Assembly (NCBI GenBank): GCA_030220185.1
Contig: JASPKZ010004201.1
Span: 432,001-496,000 of the forward strand
Source of the DNA: Diploptera punctata
Taxonomy: Eukaryota; Arthropoda; Insecta; Blattodea; Blaberidae
DNA length: 64,000 nucleotides
Direction of reading: 5' to 3'
Below, piece by piece: positions 33,931 to 45,647 of this stretch; position 1 is the stretch's first letter, and every line of letters begins with the position of its first letter. The translations under genes were made by a program, and so were the position numbers. The notes beneath the pieces are model-generated. The model worked only from the letters and a program-made list of their open reading frames with translations. It ran no database searches and had not been told where the DNA came from.

Positions 33931-34325
33931 TTTATGCATCAACCGGCTATCCGCCATTGTGTTAGTTTAGGAAAAAATACGTTTAAAGTTTAAGTCAATG
34001 TTTACTATTTATTATATTTGGATAATAAAATTTATTTTCCTTGTTCGACAGTTATGCATCAACAATATAAGAGATGAACATTTGACGCTTAACTGCACGA
34101 TGAAAAATTTAGATTTCCATTAAATGAAGATCTAGTTTCATATCCGTTTGTTGCAAAACACAATCTCTGATAGGACTGATGGTGTTTACATTTTCTTTAA
34201 AAATAAGGCTATATTTAAAGATTTGGCGTTAAAATTGTACATACACTTACTTCATGAGCCAGTGTAACAGATGGCATCAAAATCTCATTTTTTAAGAAAT
34301 GGCGCTTACTCGGTTGATGCATAAT
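33931..34325. mobile_element. MITE with TTATGCATCAACCG inverted ends
   Basis: Inverted termini ttatgcatcaaccg (about 33932-33945) and cggttgatgcataa (34311-34324) continue into a matching cgccat/atggcg pair a few bases inward. The enclosed 390 bp have no protein. An internal copy ttatgcatcaaca at 34051 suggests subterminal repeats. No clear target duplication, so the superfamily is unknown. Confidence 0.75.
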
Positions 34326-34839
34326 ATAGTCCAAATGTAATTTGAAGAAATAATATGTTTTATGAAATTACAAAAACAATGTACCAAACTAATAATCTCA
34401 GGCTTGTATTCGGGTGAACCGTGTTTATAAACCCGGGAACGATCAACTACATGATTTTCCTCAGTCATCAAGCTAACTATTTTTCAATATGCATTTCACC
34501 ATTTAATTGTCCATTGAAATAATGTCACATGGCATACAGGAGTGTGTATTTGTTGGTACCGTACATGCAATATGAATCTCTGAGTTACAGTCATAGACAA
34601 CGTAAGTCTACGTGATGCAATTAGGCCAACATTTGTACTCAACCAATAGAACTACCCTACACCACTACACACGCAGACATTTTGCCCATTTCTATTTTAA
34701 TCCAAGATATTTAATGCAATTTTACATTATCCCACAAATAAGTTTATAATTAATGTGTAAATTATTTATATTGTGAATATAAACTTTTTTAAAAGAAATA
34801 AAAATGTATGTCCACCGCGTTTTTTATTGTAAACCTGCA
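34326..34839. other. Unassigned sequence
   Basis: Nothing recognised in about 510 bp. Its 3' part may be the upstream UTR of the NLR-G end that follows. Confidence 0.45.
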
Positions 34840-34973
34840 CTTTTATATTTTTCTCGTTGAGTGGAAAGAAAGGCGTCATAGCCTTAACTTTGCCAGAATA
34901 AATTAACCATTAATATTATTATCATTATTATATTATTTTTATTATTATGATATGATATTATTATGATTTTTAT
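34840..34973 (+). mobile_element. NLR-G 3' end with ATT-like tail
   Basis: cgttgagtggaaagaaaggc, then catagccttaactttgccag and aataaattaacc, followed by an ATT-rich tail into which SINE-1 has inserted. Confidence 0.75.
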
Positions 34974-35306
34974 GTCCACCGCTGTGGTCTCGAAGTAGCG
35001 TGCTGCCTTGTCACGCAGCGGGTCCGGGTTCGTCCCCAGTCGGGGCAGTTTTTCTGGGTGAGGTTTTTATCGGGGGTTTTTCCTCACCTGTAAGACAAAT
35101 GTCAGGAAAACTTTAAGGCCGAAACGGTCCCCGAAATCATATGGACATCATTATCCGTATCATTATCATCATCATCCTTCACCGGTGTGGAAAGCAACGG
35201 GAAGCTACCACACCTACAATTCCCTAGTAATGCTGCAAGCATAGCATGAAAGTACTATGATTGCAGTGAAAGACCAGCCCTCGGGCAGAATTACTGTGGA
35301 TGGATC
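34974..35306 (+). mobile_element. SINE-1, full length
   Basis: A complete plus-strand copy within an ATT-rich array: head tccaccgctgtggtctcgaa, box B GGTTCGTCCCC (one base changed from consensus), ATC-rich middle, 3' domain and tail. The altered box B may have weakened polymerase III transcription of this copy. Confidence 0.94.
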
Positions 35307-35339
35307 ATTTTTATTATAATTATTATATTATTTGTATTA

Positions 35340-35401
<62 letters not shown>

Positions 35402-35402
35402 C
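35307..35402. repeat. ATT array
   Basis: About 70 bp of ATT units (35341-35400) plus an imperfect lead-in. Confidence 0.95.
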
Positions 35403-35963
35403 TTTTATGCACTTCCGAAGGAATATAGCGTTTGAGATTGTTCTCTTGAAAATATTTTTGAAAATGATTACAAATCTCCATCATCCAATTTAACAGAATA
35501 TAATTTGAGCATCATTTCAATCACTAACAAAATTAGTAATAATCGCTGGTTTCTCACATAAATGATTTTTCGGAAGAGGTTGATTGTATCTTACTCTTCT
35601 GCGACATCAATTTTAATTAAAATATATTAAGTTGAATAAGACACAATAAATTGTAACATAATTATATTGTCAATATTACTAAATTATACATTTTTTATAA
35701 AAAAAGTATTGACCAATTGAAGTACTTTTTGAGAGTACAAATATATGGGTCAGACAAATAGAGGCCTATGCATTCGATATGTATAATTTTTGTTTATCGA
35801 GTATACTAACTCCCTTTGGATTTCCCGCTATCATTTGAAGTGCAATAGACTACATTACCTTACGATAACTTCTATTATGGAATTTGTGTATATACTACTG
35901 AACGAAATCACTTATGCTCTTCATTATAAAAATTATCATTAAAACAATTATTTATATACGTGG
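35403..35963. other. Unassigned sequence
   Basis: About 560 bp with no recognised feature. Confidence 0.5.
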
Positions 35964-36851
35964 TACAGTCATTAAGTTTTGAGACTGAGCGCATGGTTGC
36001 GCTGTATTACGCTATAGCGCATAGGTGGCGCCGTGGTATGGTACCTTGTCAGTCTCTTTTCCCAGCAAGAGACGGTTGAGTGCATTCACTGCAAGCAGAA
36101 CTACGGTCTTTTTTGTGACGGTGATTTGAATGCCCATGTCGGAACTCGAGATGTCACAGTTAGAGCAACATCAAGTTCTGTCAGAAATTAGGCAAGACCG
36201 CTGTCAAAACGTTTCAAATGATGCAGTAAGTTTACGGTGAGTACGCATTGAGTCGTAGTGTTGTATTTAGGTGACACTGACGTTCTTTGAGAAGAAGATA
36301 CAGTTTGGAAGATGATGTGCGTACTGGTCGGCCACAAGCAATTCGAACTAAACGCAAGATCGAAGAAGTTGTGACGTTGGTGCGTGCTAACCGCTCCCAA
36401 TCAGTAGACGATCTGGCAGCAGTGGTAGGCGTCAGCCGTGGTACTTGTTACAAAATTCTGTCTGATGACCTGGACATGTCTCGAGTTACCTTATCCAGCA
36501 CAGTGTGCCAGGAATCCTGTCGCAAGACCTACGTGATGATCACATGACGATATTTTTTCTCTTTCCTCGCATGACAGAAATCCTACGTGGGCGTAGATTT
36601 CATTCTTCCGAAGAGGTCATGACTGCCACAAGATAAGCCATACGGGACCTTCCTGCCAACATCTTTCAGCGGTGCTTCCAACAGCTATACCTACCACCGT
36701 TGGCAAACATGCATGACGGCCAAAGGCGATTATTTTGAGGGAGGATGTGATTCTATTTAAGTGTACGCCTAGTTATCGGTATCTTGTGAGACATTCAGAT
36801 TCTTATGGGTGCCTATCCTCAGGCGTAAAGTCTCAGAACTTAATGACTGTA
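35964..36851 (+). mobile_element. Mariner-like element, internally deleted, TA TSD
   Basis: An 884-bp element (35966-36849) between TA dinucleotides. Termini cagtcattaagttttgagac and, on the other strand, cagtcattaagttctgagac differ at one position in 20. It encodes a mariner transposase in which the DNA-binding half (36150-36530) is joined directly to the C-terminal end (36540-36690). The DDE region is missing, so it could only move with a transposase supplied in trans. Confidence 0.95.
36150..36690 (+). pseudogene. Mariner transposase lacking the catalytic core
   Basis: The N-terminal part is readable as YSLEDDVRTGRPQAIRT (a GRP linker between the helix-turn-helix motifs), VRANRSQSVDDLAAVVGVS, SRGTCYKILSDDLDMSRV and, after a shift, GILSQDLRDDHM. 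The frame then runs straight into FFLFPRMTEILRGRRFHSSE, which in complete family members lies well beyond the second and third catalytic acids. About 150 residues including all catalytic positions are therefore deleted. Upstream frame breaks also exist in the first helix-turn-helix. Confidence 0.88.
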
Positions 36852-36854
36852 CTA

Positions 36855-37252
<398 letters not shown>

Positions 37253-37434
37253 ACTTACTTACTTACTTACTCACTGGCACTATCGAACCCGTAGATTCAT
37301 GGCCGCGCGTACATAAGCTCTCCATACATCCCTATCCTGAACTAATGCTTTCCAATCATTCCCTGTATAATCTACTTCCTTCAAATCATAGTCAATGTTA
37401 TTCTCCCACCTCATTCTTGGTCTACCAACTTTGG
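37253..37434 (-). mobile_element. NLR-B 3' end (TAAG subfamily)
   Basis: Minus-strand copy starting with an ACTT repeat tail, then cactggcactatcgaaccc, and ending after the RPRMRWENN region. The TAAG-type tail places it with the copies at 47544 and 49936 rather than with the TTAG-tailed copies. Confidence 0.9.
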
Positions 37435-37554
37435 AAGTGTTACTGTTTTTATTATTGTTATTATTATTAATATTAGTATTATTATTATTGCTATTATTTA
37501 TTTATTTATAAACAGGTTTACAATGTAATAAAACATCTTCCTGTGCCCAAAGCT
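37435..37554. repeat. ATT- and TTTA-rich sequence
   Basis: Irregular ATT units at 37448-37510, some TTTA units, and a short unassigned remainder. Confidence 0.6.
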
Positions 37555-38065
37555 TTTTAAATGTTTATCTTCTTTTTCCATTCTTATATATCTTCCCTTC
37601 CTATTCTTCCATACCTAACTCTCTCATACTTCTTCTTACATCATTCATCCATTTAAATCTAGGTTGAACTATTTTTCCTCTCCCAGGTGTGAAATCCATT
37701 ACATAGCGTGTCTGGGTACTCTTTTCTCTGGCATCCTATGTAGCCCTATATGACCATACCATTCTAGTTGTCTGTATCTCACAAAATCTAATATTCCATT
37801 TTGGACTTTCATTTGTTGCCTGATGATTGTATTTCTGATTTTATCCAATTTAGAATGTCTAGTTGAGCGTCAAAAACAATCCATATCAGTAGACATAAGC
37901 TTTAAACTAAAATTTGTATTCAACTATCACGTGTCAGCACCGAATGTTAGCGTGCTTCGAATTATGGATTCACAAATTTGTAATTTGGTACCTATTCTTA
38001 TGTTCTTATCCGACAAAACTACATTTAACATCGTTATTATCGATCCGCCTTTCTGAATTCTATAT
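37555..38065 (-). pseudogene. NLR-D polymerase C-terminal relic
   Basis: Minus-strand frames give SDKNIRIGTKLQICESIIRS, FVRYRQLEWYGHIGLHRMPE and KWMNDVRRSMRELGMEE, the same order as the plus-strand copy at 41600-42050 (QWYGHVQRM). Several shifts and stops. The plus-strand frames listed over this region are by-products. Confidence 0.75.
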
Positions 38066-38175
38066 TTTATGTAATTTCCTTATGTACATTTTGAGTTAAT
38101 TTTGATCTGCATGTAATTATATTATTCACATCCTTTGATACATCCCATCATCATTAATATTATTATAGATGATGG
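38066..38175. other. Unassigned sequence
   Basis: Nothing recognised. Confidence 0.5.
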
Positions 38176-38212
38176 ACAACAATAATAATAACTATTATTA
38201 TTATTATTGTTA

Positions 38213-38244
<32 letters not shown>

Positions 38245-38308
38245 TATTATTGTTATTATATTATTATTATATTATTATATTATTATTATTGTTATTATAT
38301 TATTATTA

Positions 38309-38357
<49 letters not shown>

Positions 38358-38475
38358 GTTATTATATTTTATTGTTATTATATTATTATTGTTATTATAT
38401 TATTATATTATTGTTATTAATATTATTATATTATTATTATTATTATTAATATTATTAATATTATTATTATTATTC
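38176..38475. repeat. Compound ATT array, ~300 bp
   Basis: ATT units with periodic TGTTATTAT and TATATTAT interruptions. The longest microsatellite in the window. Confidence 0.97.
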
Positions 38476-38929
38476 TTGTGGAGTGGATGGCTAGAGAGGA
38501 GCGGAAAAGAAAAATAAAACTTAAGGCACAGAAAGATATGTAAACATTAAAATTCTGTATATGAATAAATAAAATTATTATTGCCCATCATCTATGGACT
38601 ATGGGCTATTATTATGCTGGACTTGATATGGTCCTATGTAAACTAAATATTTTAATTGAACGTTAAAACTTTTACCTCACTAATACGTAATAATTAAATA
38701 AACACATAAATATATGAAGCTATATTCTATTTTATTACATAAATTTATAGCATTATTATTAAAACATGATACTGCACACACTATTAAATTTACACCGGTA
38801 GCTAGATAGAGTTATAGAGTTTACGAATGCAAGCATGTTACTTGAAATAGTCTAAAGTGGACGTAGATTGCGTGGCTGGAATTAAATGTTATCGGAAGTA
38901 TTTTGTGAAAATACAAATTAATAAACACA
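38476..38929. other. Unassigned sequence
   Basis: The first 40 bp (gtggagtggatggctagaga) may be a very diverged NLR-G end behind its ATT array; the rest is unrecognised. Confidence 0.4.
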
Positions 38930-39020
38930 CATTGTTGAGGGATTCGAACCCTGGCTCTTAAATATATTTGATATGTTTTTTTTGTAATTGGTTTAACGAT
39001 CTACGCTACTCGAACGTCGG
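38930..39020 (-). mobile_element. tRNA-like sequence, probable SINE head
   Basis: On the minus strand gagtagcgtagatcgttaaa gives a box A-like segment and agggttcgaatccctcaa a perfect box B with a 4-bp T-arm stem (agggttcgaatccct). The distance of about 45 nt between boxes includes an A-rich insert. No CCA-ready acceptor stem can be formed, so it is not called a tRNA gene. Confidence 0.5.
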
Positions 39021-39437
39021 ATACTAGTTATCTAAATCCTGGTTTCCTTGTTTACTTTTACACTATGAACGAGAGTAAAACTTTATTTGAAATGTCGTAA
39101 TTTGAGTAAATATTTCATTTTTCGAACACTCGTAAATATCTATAAACATTACTTCTTCACTTTTCTTTAACTATTTATGACGAATAAAATATACAGCGTA
39201 TTTAAAACATTTAACAATGCGTTACCTCGTGAACCGCAGCTTTAGCTCTTCGAGCATGCGCAGTGGGTCAAACTACAGAGAACCCAGAGGAGAAAGTGGA
39301 CAAGTTTCCCGTACATGCCACAAGCGACGCTATTGTAGAACAACTAACGACATCTAATTTGTTTCTATTTTTCTGGTACTAATGTGAAATCCAGCATCGC
39401 CTGGTTGTAAAATTATGAATTATAATTATACAACACT
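39021..39437. other. Unassigned sequence
   Basis: Nothing recognised. Confidence 0.5.
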
Positions 39438-39611
39438 ATCTGGTGAATAAACTGTCCCCGAAATCATATGGCCATCATCATTATCCTTATAATTATCATC
39501 AACATCATCCTTCACCGATGTGGAAAGCAACGGGAACCTACCACACCTACAATTCCCTAACTTGCCTTCGGGCAGAATTACTATGGATGGATGGATGGAT
39601 CTGGTGAATAA
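39438..39611 (+). mobile_element. SINE-1, 5'-truncated, 13-bp TSD
   Basis: The insert 39451-39598 begins at ctgtccccgaaatcatatgg without the tRNA head. It lacks part of the 3' domain (the palindrome region) and ends with four GGAT units. Direct repeats atctggtgaataa (39438-39450 and 39599-39611) are exact. As it lacks the promoter it was born truncated. Confidence 0.94.
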
Positions 39612-40877
39612 TCATGGAATTGAACTTTATAGGAATAAATAACATTTTAATTTATCTTAAATTTTGAAATTATTTGTACCCAGCCTCTCAGATCTATAGT
39701 TTTTCTTTTTAATTTTAACAGAAGGGAAGAATGGAAATAAATAAATAAATAAAACATGTTAATTTATTTTCGTTTATTAAAATTTAAAAACATGCATTAT
39801 CCCCTTATTATAACATACATAATTTTTACAATATATATTATGTTGTATACAATATTTATTAAAGAACCTTAGCCAGGTCGTACATCTGAAATCCATTATA
39901 AAGTCACTCACATTTTTTAAATATTTATTAGAAATGGCTATACACTAACATCACTCTTCCTAACCTCACAAACCTTGGAATTTTATAACTTCTAGTAAGT
40001 GTATCTTTGAAAATACATTCACATTAAAAACGTAAACAAGTTTGAATTTACTTACAAATTAGAGTAAAATGAAATCTAAGTAATGATTTTTAACTTTCGA
40101 TAATATATAATATTTATAGTACCGTCTACATAGAACGAAAGGATAGCAGTTAAATTGTTCAATTTACAAAATGGCTAATTTCCCATAATCCCGAGTGAAC
40201 ACGCCATGTGCCTTGCATTTGTTTTATTTAGATACATATTCTGTTACTACGAAACAGCGCTACCATTGTAGTTTTCTATTGTAGTTCATCGTAAACGACC
40301 GTAGATGTTTAGATGTCACTGTACTCAGTTTTCCCTCTATTCGGTTTCTCTATGGGTCATAACAGGGACTCTGTTCTTTGAAGCGGCTCATTCTTGTTTT
40401 TGGTAAATGTACATATACGTCTTAACGTTCTACTGACCTTAATATTTTTTTTATTTTTCAGGACTAATGTCTTCTGCGGCAGGTATTTCCTTTAAAACAA
40501 TATGTTAAGTAGAATGTTAGAAATTATTAAAAAAACTATCTGGTAATGAGAGTAACCCACATCGCATTACCGTCTAGTCTTCATTTTTAAGACGCAACCC
40601 TAGCGCCTGGCAACCTCTCGTCGCACGGATCTCGCAAGGTAACCTCAACAAGTAAATATAAGTAACTGTGAAAGTAATTGGAGATGGTAATGGAAAAAAA
40701 ATCTACTTTTGTGATGTTTACTCCTTATCTTAAGACAAAAGATGTTCGAAATTACCTCATTCAGTTTCAATACAATGTTTACGCCGGCGAATAATATTTT
40801 AAAACACACTAACCAATTCTTGCCTTGAAATATTGGTGATAACTGTTCGAATATTTTCTTATAAAAAAACTCCAAGC
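39612..40877. other. Unassigned sequence
   Basis: About 1.27 kb. Only an AAAT run (39738-39753) and AT-rich sequence are seen. Confidence 0.5.
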
Positions 40878-41206
40878 GCTACAGGCCTAGAAGATCCTTT
40901 CCCTACCAGCAGGCTGCAAGTCTCACATCCAGATGTGTTAATCACAAGGGTAGACAATAATATAGCCAGTGTAGAGATGACATGTGATCAGCATGTCGGG
41001 TCCCCCTGCCGTTATAGCTGGTCTTCTCAACCTGCAGTCGCTACTTATTGTAGCTACCCAAATACCTCACGATTCTGGGTGAGCACCGGTCCCATACTGG
41101 CCGAAACCCATGAGAAAATTATTCCCCCATGGGGACTCGAACCAGCGCAAGTCCCGTAGCTCTGCGCCAATGCTTCTTGCCTTAACTCTGGGCTACAGCG
41201 CGGGAC
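40878..41206 (-). mobile_element. SINE-3, full length
   Basis: The best SINE-3 copy. The minus-strand head is tcccgcgctgtagcccagag, box B GGTTCGAGTCCCC, followed by ggtttcggccagtatgggac, the body blocks gtagctacccaaatacctc (plus strand) and agcatgtcgggtccccctgc, and an end near caggcctagaagatcc. The frame over it (40833-41159) is a by-product. Confidence 0.93.
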
Positions 41207-41599
41207 GAATATTTTCTTTTAGTTCCTCTAATATTCGAGAATTGAAATCATGGCTTTATTTTGGGACGGTAGCATTAGGGGATTGACGGCAAAATTTACG
41301 ACGACAAATGTTGTAAAGATTTGTTCTTTGCATATTACGTTAAAAGAAAAAATATCCTCTCTTCAGTGGTATACACCATCTTAAACTGAAGTCAGCACAG
41401 TCACAACTGAACACAAATTCACAAGTTGATTTAAAAACTTTGGAAAACACGTACCTGATAATAGGGTAGAAAGAATGTAAATGGAATCTGTTTTGCCGCC
41501 CGCCCGCCCGCCAGTTCACTGACCGGGAAACGGGGGTGCTTTGATGGTTTTGTCCTGCCGGCTGTTTGCCAGGCGCTTAGAGTTGCGTCTTTATTTGAA
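41207..41599. other. Unassigned sequence with a CCCG repeat
   Basis: Only tgccgcccgcccgcccgcca at about 41493-41512 stands out. Confidence 0.5.
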
Positions 41600-42050
41600 G
41601 CCGTATTATTAGCATATAATAGAAAGTATACTTACATATAGATCAGAAAGCTGGACAATAAATGAAAGGATGCAGAAAAGAATCTTGGCGACAGAAATGG
41701 ATGAATTACGGAGAAGTATGAGAATATCCAGGCTACAAAATATTCGAAATATATATATCAGACAAGAAATGGATGCACAAGAGACTGTTATCGATAGGAT
41801 AACAAAGAGAGCTCTACAGTGGTATGGACATGTACAACGGATGTCGGAAGACCAGTGGCCTAAACAGGTGTTGGATTGCATGGTACCAGGCAGAACAAAG
41901 AAGGGGAGAAGTAGAAGAACATGGTATGAAGGAATATATGATGCCATGATGAAGAGGGGTATGGAAGATGGACAATGGGGAGATAGGAATATCTGGAAGG
42001 CAGGAATCAAAGGCAAACTGCTGTAAAGTGGAAAGCCTGTATTAACTATT
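41600..42050 (+). pseudogene. NLR-D polymerase C-terminal region
   Basis: An open frame (41670-42026) of 118 codons covers the last part of a LINE polymerase: KRILATEMDELRRSMRISRL, IRNIYIRQEMDAQE, RALQWYGHVQRMSEDQWPKQ, PGRTKKGRSRRTWYEGIYDA and a stop after KAGIKGKLL. Just upstream the frame reads YRSESWTINERM. The order matches C-terminal tails of RTE/CR1-type insect LINEs. The 3' end is at about 42050 without a clear TSD. It is 5'-truncated but the retained part is intact. Confidence 0.88.
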
Positions 42051-42973
42051 AAGTAAGTATTATTAACATATGGATGGCTCATGTATTTTGTTTTAAATAT
42101 CATGTCTTCTCGGAGGTGGATCTGCTATTACGCTGGTCACTCATCCGAGGAGTCCCTTCATGTCCTTGTGTTACCAAACAAGTATATGTGTGATCCAGTG
42201 TTTAAAATCCTTACCGACCTATTTTCCTTTAAAATTCGGAACACGAAAAAATTCCTCCAAATGGAAAGATTAAACCAAGGTAAGAATATTTTAAAAAATC
42301 ACTAATATATTTCCCTACCTTTGAAGACAAGTAATTGAAGTTGCATCAGCCACTGCACCTGCTACTATTCTAATTTGTGTTGCAAATTACGCCCTAAAAT
42401 TATAAATGTTAAAACGTGACAGCGGCCGTGAAAGTTTACGAGAAAAAAGGATAAGTTTAATTAGTTGGTGCAATGTTGGACTCGTGTCCAGTGAGAATTT
42501 GCTACATTTGAACACTTTAACAAGTATAGAACGTGAGTCCAGGAATCAAACTGTTATGGTGCATGGCGTCGACAGAAAATGAAGCAAGTTTGTGTCCCTA
42601 GAGGCGAAGTTTCTACCTTCTAATTCTCATGCGGTACATTGTAGCACTAATCATCCTTAAAACTTATAACTAACTTCTACAACATTCAAGAGACATTTTA
42701 TTTTATCCATTTTGTTAGCTTAATAACAAACTGATATATAACATCACTTTCAAAAGAGAACACGAAATTAAGTTACTGTAACGCAATAAAGGCTTGTAAC
42801 TGCTTAATACGATGCTTTAAATAATTATGTAAATTTAAATTATATGGTAGAGGTAGAATATCGTTTAAATACGGTCTTGGATATGCAATACATTAAATAA
42901 AATAAAACTTAAAATGCTTCATGCAGACGAAAACCTTTGTTTAGAGATTTCTCATTACAGGATTTTCATCTTC
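42051..42973. other. Unassigned sequence
   Basis: About 920 bp without recognised features. Confidence 0.5.
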
Positions 42974-43336
42974 TTCTAAGCCCTTGTGCCTGTCATCGAG
43001 ACTTACAGGGGAGAAATGCAACCATACTAATTTAGTTATACTTGTTTTCGAAAATATGTCATTGAGTGACCGGCGTCAGCGTTCCGCCTCATAGTGATAT
43101 CTAGAAAAACAAGGTATGATGGGAAAATTCGGTAAATTTTGCTTCTTATTTAGGCTTAAGGATCATTTACGAGCTTGTAAATCTTCAGACTTAGGATCCA
43201 CTGATTAACTCCCTCCCGGAGGACTTGCTCCTTGGATTTTTCCATCGTAAAAATCCATCGAATTCGGCCAGGTTTGAATCAGCGACCCTCGGGACCAGAG
43301 GCAAGGAGCATAACCACTAGTCCACCGCGGCCGAAC
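42974..43336 (-). mobile_element. SINE-2, near full length
   Basis: The head at the right end reads cggccgcggtggactagtgg on minus. Box B region is ggtcgctgattcaaacctgg, followed by ggaaaaatccaaggagcaag. The 3' domain shares tcagcgttccgcctcatagt with the copy at 9678. Confidence 0.9.
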
Positions 43337-44117
43337 GTTTCAGGCTTTTATTTTCCATAAATCTACGACACAGAAATCACAGTTTTACTTTCCTTTCAAA
43401 AGTAGCCATAATGTGGATGTTTACTTATTGAGTTTCAATCAGCGAATTTCGGAAACAGAGAGAAGCACAGTTGCCACCAATCCACTAGGATCGACTGTTA
43501 TTCTATTTATAACTATGGATAAATCCAGTTGTAATGGCTATGTAAACACTCGTTTAATCCTGTATGGATTGTATATTTGATGTGAATGAAATTTTCCATA
43601 GCATAAACGTCAACGTGTAGCCTTTATAATGAAATAAAAATGTTAACGCGGATGGAAAACAAGCGATAATCATAAAGCGTAAACTTGAGGTCGCTGCAGT
43701 AGAAAATTTAAATAATAAAATTACTGTCATTATAAATAAAACATGGGTGAGCGCATTCTGTAACCTAATTGCAGTCACATGTGTCCTGCAGGAATTACAT
43801 TTTATAAAAATAAACTAATATCATATATTCATATCTCATTCATTCACAGTACTAAAAAAATATTACATACGCGTCTCGACAATCCGAAGAACTAATGCCG
43901 ACCGAAGTGTTATCTGCCACTGGCTAGATGTTGTAGACTCTACAAGGGAGTATCGTTAATAGAATGACGCAGTTCTTCCAATTTAACTTCAATTTTCTTA
44001 AAATAATTTTGCTATTTCACGTAATCAAGTAGTTAGTTAATCTAAAAAAACCGTTGCAGACTAAAAACACAACGAAAAATTTCTATAATGTAGCTGGCAA
44101 TTAAACCGACATTCCTC
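43337..44117. other. Unassigned sequence
   Basis: About 780 bp, nothing recognised. Confidence 0.5.
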
Positions 44118-44367
44118 TGATGCCAACCCATCCATCCATAGTAATTCTGCCCGAAAGTAGGTCCTTCACTGCAATCATAGCATTTTCATGCTATGCTTGC
44201 AACTTTACTAGGGAATTGTAGGTGTGGTAGCTTCCCGTTGCTTTCCACGCCGGTGAAGGATGATGATGATGATGATGATGATGATAATGATAAGGATGAT
44301 GATAATGATAAGTACGATGATGATGATGATGATGATCATATGATTTCGGGGACCGTTTTGATGCCAA
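44118..44367 (-). mobile_element. SINE-1, 5'-truncated, 9-bp TSD
   Basis: Insert about 44127-44358 with repeats tgatgccaa (44118-44126 and 44359-44367). The 3' domain and expanded ATG/ATC middle are present. The copy stops at cggtccccgaaatcatatga, nearly the same point as the truncated copy at 39451. Confidence 0.93.
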
Positions 44368-44486
44368 TCAGACAAGTTAAATGTTACAAAACCACAGACG
44401 GTTTTGGTTTTAGTAAAGCATTAAAACTAAATAGATTTCGACATCCAACCATTTCCATTAGAAATACATTCGTGAAGATATTAAAA
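44368..44486. other. Unassigned sequence
   Basis: Host-side flank between SINE-1 and the purine tract. Confidence 0.5.
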
Positions 44487-44808
44487 GGGAGGGGGGGAAG
44501 AGAAGGAAGAGGCAGCGAAAAGCACGCAGCAGGAAGCGCGACGGGAAGCGGGAGGAGGGGAAAAGAGGGATGGGGGGAAGGGAGTGGCGAGCAGAGCAGG
44601 CACGGGAGGGGCCGGGGAGGATGAGGAGGCAGGAGGAGGGAGGAGGGGAGGGGCGGAGGAGGAGGAGAGGAGCAGCAGGAGGGAGGAGAGGAGCAGGCAG
44701 GAGGAGGAGGAGGAGCAAGCAGCAGGAGGAGCAGCAGGGGGAGAGGAGGAGGAGGAGGAGGAGGAGGAGGAGGAGGAGGAGGAGGATGAGGAGAGGATAG
44801 GAGCATAA
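44487..44808. repeat. 320-bp G-rich polypurine tract
   Basis: Nearly all A/G on the plus strand with few C or T, mainly GGA, GGGGA and GCAGGA units, ending with about fifteen GGA/GGAGGA repeats. It contrasts sharply with the AT-rich surroundings. All overlapping reading frames (Pro/Ser-rich on one strand, Arg/Glu-rich on the other) are repeat translations. Confidence 0.95.
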
Positions 44809-44918
44809 GGAGTTAGCATCCTTATGAGGATGAGCAGCATGAGTGATGATTATTAGATTTGGTATTATTAGTCAGCTGTCATCATCATTATGATTATTAT
44901 TATTATGTATTATTATTA

Positions 44919-44954
<36 letters not shown>

Positions 44955-45039
44955 TATTATTTATTATCCTAAATGTATAAACCCTATTTCACCCAAAGTG
45001 TATTAGGGTTATAATTCGTGTCATAATAGTGATACATTA
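44809..45039. repeat. ATT array and flanks
   Basis: ATT units with ATTT interruptions at about 44885-44965. Confidence 0.85.
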
Positions 45040-45560
45040 TGAGATTTTATATAAAATTAAAGTTTTTATGGAACTTATTTGTAAAGACATTAAAAAGTTT
45101 ATAGTTATTTTCTGTCAAAAGCACTTCCGTAATGTGTGGTTCACTTAAACAGGCCGTGTTGTTTAGAAGACAGGTGATTTCATTCCAGAACATAGGGCAA
45201 TCAAAGATAGCGTGCTCAATACTTTGGCTGCTAATACCACAACTATAACTTGCATTCTCTCTGGAGGTATTGGCCAAATTTTCCGTGTCCAGTGAGGAAT
45301 TGTGTTAGTATGAAATTTGGAACAATGTGTTTGCATTTTATTCTGTCATAAATACTTGGAAAGAATAGCTGTCGTGTTAATGTACCTGAAGTACTATTGA
45401 GTCACACGTTGTTCCATCTTGCTATTGTGTGTTCCTTTATTTGAGACTTCAGGAAATAAATATAGCAGAGATCATACTCATACTGTCATTTAGAATCTGC
45501 TGCAGACTTGGCTATAACATCCGCACCGTCGTTTCCTGATAACCCGCAATACCCACGTAC
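45040..45560 (-). pseudogene. NLR-F: RNase H end and zinc knuckle of an I-like LINE
   Basis: On the minus strand the last RNase H motif (gttatcaggaaacgacggtg, giving SGNDGADVIAKSAAD; 45490-45560) is followed by KSQIKEHTIARWNNV, YDRIKCKHIVPNFILTQFLT and LTGHGKF. A cysteine knuckle YSCG--SQSIEHAIFDCP ends the protein near 45047. RNase H followed by a C-x-C...H-x4-C knuckle is the order in I, R1 and LOA-type LINEs. Two or more frame breaks. Confidence 0.78.
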
Positions 45561-45647
45561 CCATTATAGACAAATATGTTTTGAACTTTGCTTCATCTTT
45601 TCCTTAATCTCGAATATCCACAGTAGCGAGATAACGGTATCATAATT
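45561..45647. other. Unassigned sequence
   Basis: Short gap. Confidence 0.5.

Noticed and set aside
44384..44840. Pro/Ser-rich and Arg/Glu-rich frames in the purine tract
   Set aside because: Overlapping frames on both strands of a low-complexity GGA tract; no start context or domain.
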